11,057 nucleotides of DNA from RGIG3701 sp964438515 (GTDB lineage: Bacteria > Planctomycetota > Planctomycetia > Pirellulales > Thermoguttaceae). The notes beneath the pieces are model-generated. The model did no database searches. It was given only the letters and a program-made list of their open reading frames with translations, and was not told the origin of the DNA. A program made the translations under genes and the position numbers. The stretch is from assembly GCA_964438515.1 (NCBI GenBank), contig CAYTLK010000119.1:1-11057 (forward strand), written 5' to 3'. How positions within the stretch are numbered: position 1 is the first letter of the stretch; every line of letters begins with the position of its first letter. This document shows, one piece after another, positions 7,932 to 11,057 of this stretch.

Positions 7932-8660
7932 ATGTTTTTGCTTGAAATCGCCCTGCTGCCGGTCATCGTTTTGCTCGTGTACATTTATGACCGGGACAAA
8001 GTGGAAAAGGAACCCGCCGGCTGGCTGGCTGGGTCCTTCTTTGGCGGAGTGCTCATCACTGCGATTGCTCTGGCGGTTCAGATCCCTCTGTCGGCTCAAG
8101 CCCAGAAAATTACGGAGGTTTCTCTCCAGAACTTTTATCTTTCTTTTGGGGTCGCCGCCTGTACGGAGGAGCTGCTCAAATTCCTGGTTCTCTACTTGTT
8201 GATCTGGAATTGCAGACACTTCAATGAATATTTTGACGGCATCGTTTACGCAGTGTTTATCTCGCTTGGTTTTGCCTGTACGGAAAATCTGCTTTATGTG
8301 TTTTCCTACGAGCTTGTGAACGGAATCGGCCTGCAAATCGGCATCACGAGGGCTCTGTTTTCGGTCCCGGCGCATTTTCTCTTTGCGGTCATTATGGGAT
8401 ATTACTTCTCACTTGCGAAATTTCAGGGACGTCCGGTATGGAACTGTCTTGCGGGTTTGGTCGGGGCCATCCTTGTTCATGGCGCATTTGATTTCCTTCT
8501 TTTGACCACGTCGGTCAAATCTGAGGCTTCCGAAGTCGGGGGAATAACCTTGCTATTCCTCCTTTTCGACTTTTTCCTCTGGAGACTCGGCGTCTGGCAC
8601 ATTCGTCATCTCTCCGCCCTCACGCAACCCCGGCAAAATGAAAATTTGACAGAAAATTAA
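7932..8660 (+). CDS. PrsW-family intramembrane metalloprotease
   Basis: 242 residues with about seven or eight hydrophobic stretches, the usual size for the core family. All family motifs are present: DRDKVEKEP after the first helix (20-28), EELLK (79-83, the EExxK motif), DGIVYAVFISLGF then E118 in F-A-C-T-E-N (the FxxxE motif), H148 in PAHFLF, and H183-x-x-x-D187 in the last helix region. PrsW of Bacillus subtilis cleaves the anti-sigma factor RsiW within or near the membrane; other members are of unknown substrate. The signature residues are intact, so activity is expected. No anti-sigma or sigma factor gene lies in the window, so the substrate may be one of the membrane-anchored neighbours (two TIR-TM proteins, SLOG-SLATT). 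That link is only inferred from position. Family assignment is secure. Confidence 0.92.
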   Translation: MFLLEIALLPVIVLLVYIYDRDKVEKEPAGWLAGSFFGGVLITAIALAVQIPLSAQAQKITEVSLQNFYLSFGVAACTEELLKFLVLYLLIWNCRHFNEYFDGIVYAVFISLGFACTENLLYVFSYELVNGIGLQIGITRALFSVPAHFLFAVIMGYYFSLAKFQGRPVWNCLAGLVGAILVHGAFDFLLLTTSVKSEASEVGGITLLFLLFDFFLWRLGVWHIRHLSALTQPRQNENLTEN

Positions 8661-8690
8661 ACATTAATCAAACATTATCATTAAAAATCA

Positions 8691-8695
8691 GGGAG
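8691..8695 (+). promoter_or_regulatory. Ribosome binding site of the TIR-TPR gene
   Basis: GGGAG lies seven bases before the ATG at 8703, in a 42-base AT-rich gap after the protease gene. It supports the chosen start, which puts the TIR strand FAFISYS only seven residues in, as usual for N-terminal TIR domains. Confidence 0.65.
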
Positions 8696-8702
8696 AATCC
8701 TC

Positions 8703-11057
8703 ATGGCGGAAAGTTATCGTTATTTCGCGTTTATCAGCTATTCGCGGAAAGATGCGGGGGCGGCTTATTTTCTCAAACGGAAATTAGAGCACTTTCGCTA
8801 TCCCGTTCGGCTTGTGGACCGGGACGATGAAAGTCGGCGCCGCTGCGCGCTCGGAGAGGTTTTTCTGGACAGGCGGAATCTCCCAGTCAAGAATCAGAAC
8901 TTTATCAGCGATATTCAGGATGCCGCCAAACAGTCGCGGTACCTGATTTTTCTCGCATCTCCCAATTCCGCCCAATCCCCAGTCTGCGATCAGGTGGAAT
9001 GCCGTCATTTTCTGGAGACGCACGACAAGGATTCATCACTCGTTTTGCCGGTTATTTTGCAGGGGCGGGTCAATTCCAGCGGGGAAGATGAGTGTCTCTG
9101 CCCATCGCTGCGAATTCCGGAGATTTTCACGCGCAACCTGCCCAGCATGATTCCGGAGGATGGCGAATTCCCTCGTTTGGCGTGGTCGAATGCCATTCCG
9201 TCGATTATTGGTTATCTGCTGAATGTATCCCCCGCTTCTGTCGGAAAAGTGATTGATGCCGTCGAAAAGCGCAATCGGAATATTATTCTTTCCATATCCA
9301 TTGCCGTGGCGATCGTTTTTGCCTGCTTGACGGCCTGGGCATTGAGGGCGCAGTATCTCGCACAGTGCAGTGAGCGGCTGGCGGTTCGTCGAGAGCAGGA
9401 AGCCGTCAAACAACAGAAAATTGCAAGGGACACGCTTCTGTTCATGACCGATGTCTTTCAATCGGCAGATCCAGGGGTCGGCGGTCAGGAAGATGCAACG
9501 GTTCTCTCCGTTTTGAGGAATTACGCCATTCCTCGCGCCGAAAAACTGAACACGCCGGAACTTCAATCCCAGGTCAACTTCACGTTGGGGTCCATTCTTG
9601 AGTCTTTGCATGACACAGAGAATGCTCAGATTCTGCTCAAAAATGCGCTGGAAACGTACAAAATTCTGGCAAAAGAGAATCCGCAGGCGTATCTGTCAGA
9701 AGTTGGGAATACGTGTAACAATCTCGGAAAAATCAGCCTTTCCAAAGACCGTTTTCCCGAAGCAATGGAATATTTTAACAAAGCTCTCAAGATATTCAAA
9801 GCATTCGATTCAAAAGAAAATGATTTTCGAACGGAAATATCCATCGTTTTGGACAATATGGGAAATTGCAATTCACGAAGCCGGAATTTTCCGGAAGCCG
9901 AAAAGTGTTACGAACAGTCGCTGAGTATCCGTGAAGCACAGGCGAAAGAAAATCCCGATAAATATCGGCGTTCACTGATTCTGCCGTTAAATAACATCGG
10001 ACTTTTCTACAGTACCCAGAACCGTTTCGAGGAGGCGATGAAGTATTTTGACCGTATTCTTGAGATTTGTCGTTCCCTGCCTCAAAACGACATTTCGATT
10101 CAATTGAATATGGCAGATGCATTTATTAACCGCGCCAATATTCAAACACGATGCTGCCAATTTGATCTTGCAGAGAAGGAATATCATCAAGCTCTGGCAA
10201 CGTATCAGGCTCTCGTGAAAAGCAATCCGGAAACGATTGAACCGTTCATTGCGGATTTACTCAATAATTTTTCCGCTCTTCACGCAGAAATGGGACGGCA
10301 TCGGGAGTGTCGGGAGGAAATCTCTGAAGCCATGGGAATTTATGAGCGTCTTTCCCAAAAAAATCCGGACGTTTATCTCGCCTCTCTGGCACGAACTGCC
10401 GCCAATTTTGCAAATATTTGTAACGATTCCGGAGATTTTCAGAAATCTGAGGAATATAATCAAAAAGCCCTTGTGTATTATCGACGTTTGAACGTGCAAA
10501 AACCAGATGTTTACCTGACTGAAATCGCTCAGATTCTTCACTGTGTTGGGGTGGTTGCCAGGAAGCAGGAACAGTGGGATGTTTCTGAATCCGCATTGGT
10601 GGAAGCCGCCGAGATTCTGCGTAAAATGACCCCTCAAAACCCCATTTTGTACCGTAACCGACTCGCAAATGTGCTGTGCAGCCTTGGAAATGTCTACGCC
10701 GAATCCGGAAAACTGAATCTTGCAAAAAAATCTTTGGACGAAAGTGTGGAAATCTTTCAACAGCTCCTGACAGACAGCCCTTCCGATAAATTGTATGTTC
10801 AATGCATTGAGACATTACTAACCGCCGGGTACCAGATGTCGGCCTGCAGACAATTCGATGAGGCGGAGAATGTAACGCAAAAAGCGGTGCAGCTTTCTCG
10901 TGAGCAGGTGAAACGAGACGCAAAACTGTACAGACCCATTCTGGTGGATTCGCTGAATTATCTGGGGTTCGTCTTTTCTGACCAGGAAAAATACTCCGAA
11001 GCGGAGAAAACTTACTCGGAAGCGATTGCTTTGGGACGGGATTTGTTCCGGGAGTCG
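8703..11057 (+). CDS. Membrane-anchored TIR domain protein with TPR array (3' end outside window)
   Basis: 785 codons are open to the window edge without a stop. Residues 7-120 are a TIR domain: FAFISYSRKD (8-17), FLDRRNL (54-60), SRYLIFLASPNS (78-89) and the FLETH segment (103-107) shared with the TIR-WD40 paralogue. The WxxxE site is altered: the local sequence is SPVCDQVECRH, so the tryptophan is absent and there is one extra residue; E99 is the best candidate for the catalytic glutamate. Basic residues 189-192 precede a single membrane helix (about 194-214, again ending CLTAWAL), so the TIR should face the cytoplasm. A charged stretch and an LLFMTDVF...ADPGVGG segment follow, as in TPR-bearing planctomycete Ser/Thr kinases, then at least eleven TPR units of about 42-45 residues joined by N-P-x-x-Y linkers. 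The TPR part would bind a protein partner outside the cytoplasm. Confidence 0.88.
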   Translation, partial: MAESYRYFAFISYSRKDAGAAYFLKRKLEHFRYPVRLVDRDDESRRRCALGEVFLDRRNLPVKNQNFISDIQDAAKQSRYLIFLASPNSAQSPVCDQVECRHFLETHDKDSSLVLPVILQGRVNSSGEDECLCPSLRIPEIFTRNLPSMIPEDGEFPRLAWSNAIPSIIGYLLNVSPASVGKVIDAVEKRNRNIILSISIAVAIVFACLTAWALRAQYLAQCSERLAVRREQEAVKQQKIARDTLLFMTDVFQSADPGVGGQEDATVLSVLRNYAIPRAEKLNTPELQSQVNFTLGSILESLHDTENAQILLKNALETYKILAKENPQAYLSEVGNTCNNLGKISLSKDRFPEAMEYFNKALKIFKAFDSKENDFRTEISIVLDNMGNCNSRSRNFPEAEKCYEQSLSIREAQAKENPDKYRRSLILPLNNIGLFYSTQNRFEEAMKYFDRILEICRSLPQNDISIQLNMADAFINRANIQTRCCQFDLAEKEYHQALATYQALVKSNPETIEPFIADLLNNFSALHAEMGRHRECREEISEAMGIYERLSQKNPDVYLASLARTAANFANICNDSGDFQKSEEYNQKALVYYRRLNVQKPDVYLTEIAQILHCVGVVARKQEQWDVSESALVEAAEILRKMTPQNPILYRNRLANVLCSLGNVYAESGKLNLAKKSLDESVEIFQQLLTDSPSDKLYVQCIETLLTAGYQMSACRQFDEAENVTQKAVQLSREQVKRDAKLYRPILVDSLNYLGFVFSDQEKYSEAEKTYSEAIALGRDLFRES

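Noticed and set aside
8646..8681. TTGACA at 8646-8651 followed by TATCAT at 8676-8681, a possible promoter for the TIR-TPR gene.
   Set aside because: The spacing is 24 bases, far from the usual 16-18, the region is AT-rich so such matches are expected by chance, and the first box lies inside the protease coding end.
9036..10923. Long open frames on the minus strand opposite the TIR-TPR gene (for example 9036-9611 and 10261-10923).
   Set aside because: They lie wholly antisense to a gene with clear TIR and TPR signatures, show no recognisable domain and no good ribosome site, so they are shadow frames.

Overview
The window holds seven protein-coding genes, all on the + strand. Intergenic gaps run from 6 to 65 bases, so the set looks like one long operon or a run of overlapping transcription units. 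Two genes are cut by the window edges (first and last). I see no tRNA, rRNA, CRISPR array, transposase or convincing terminator. Base composition is moderate and codon use looks even across the genes. The style of the proteins points to Planctomycetota or a close PVC relative: large TIR-TM-WD40 and TIR-TM-TPR receptors resembling the Ser/Thr kinase receptors of that phylum, PDZ-tailed lipoproteins, and long tandem repeats with a YDERGN core. This taxonomic call is an inference from architecture, not from a marker gene.

Layout. (1) 2-685: 3' end of a repeat protein made of 32-residue YDERGN units, ending in a PDZ-like domain. (2) 692-4093: TIR domain, one transmembrane helix, then a WD40-like beta-propeller and a helical tail. 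(3) 4122-5564: lipoprotein with a low-complexity linker, a helical/TPR-like middle and a C-terminal PDZ-like domain related to the one in gene 1. (4) 5586-5882: a 98-residue stand-alone RyR-repeat protein. (5) 5908-7866: N-terminal SLOG-like Rossmannoid sensor fused to a four-helix SLATT-like membrane domain. (6) 7932-8660: PrsW-type intramembrane metalloprotease. (7) 8703-end: a second TIR-TM protein, here with at least eleven TPR units instead of a propeller.

How they may work together (inference). TIR, SLOG, SLATT and RyR domains are established parts of predicted nucleotide-signalling conflict systems, and in Thoeris defence a TIR enzyme makes an NAD-derived signal that a SLOG domain senses. 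Here two membrane-anchored TIR proteins would place their TIR domains in the cytoplasm and their WD40/TPR sensors outside it. A signal made or degraded by the TIRs could be read by the SLOG-SLATT membrane protein and/or the RyR protein, with membrane disruption as output. The PDZ lipoprotein, the PDZ repeat protein and the PrsW protease would be envelope-side accessory factors. I know of no described system with exactly this gene set, but I could not search for one.
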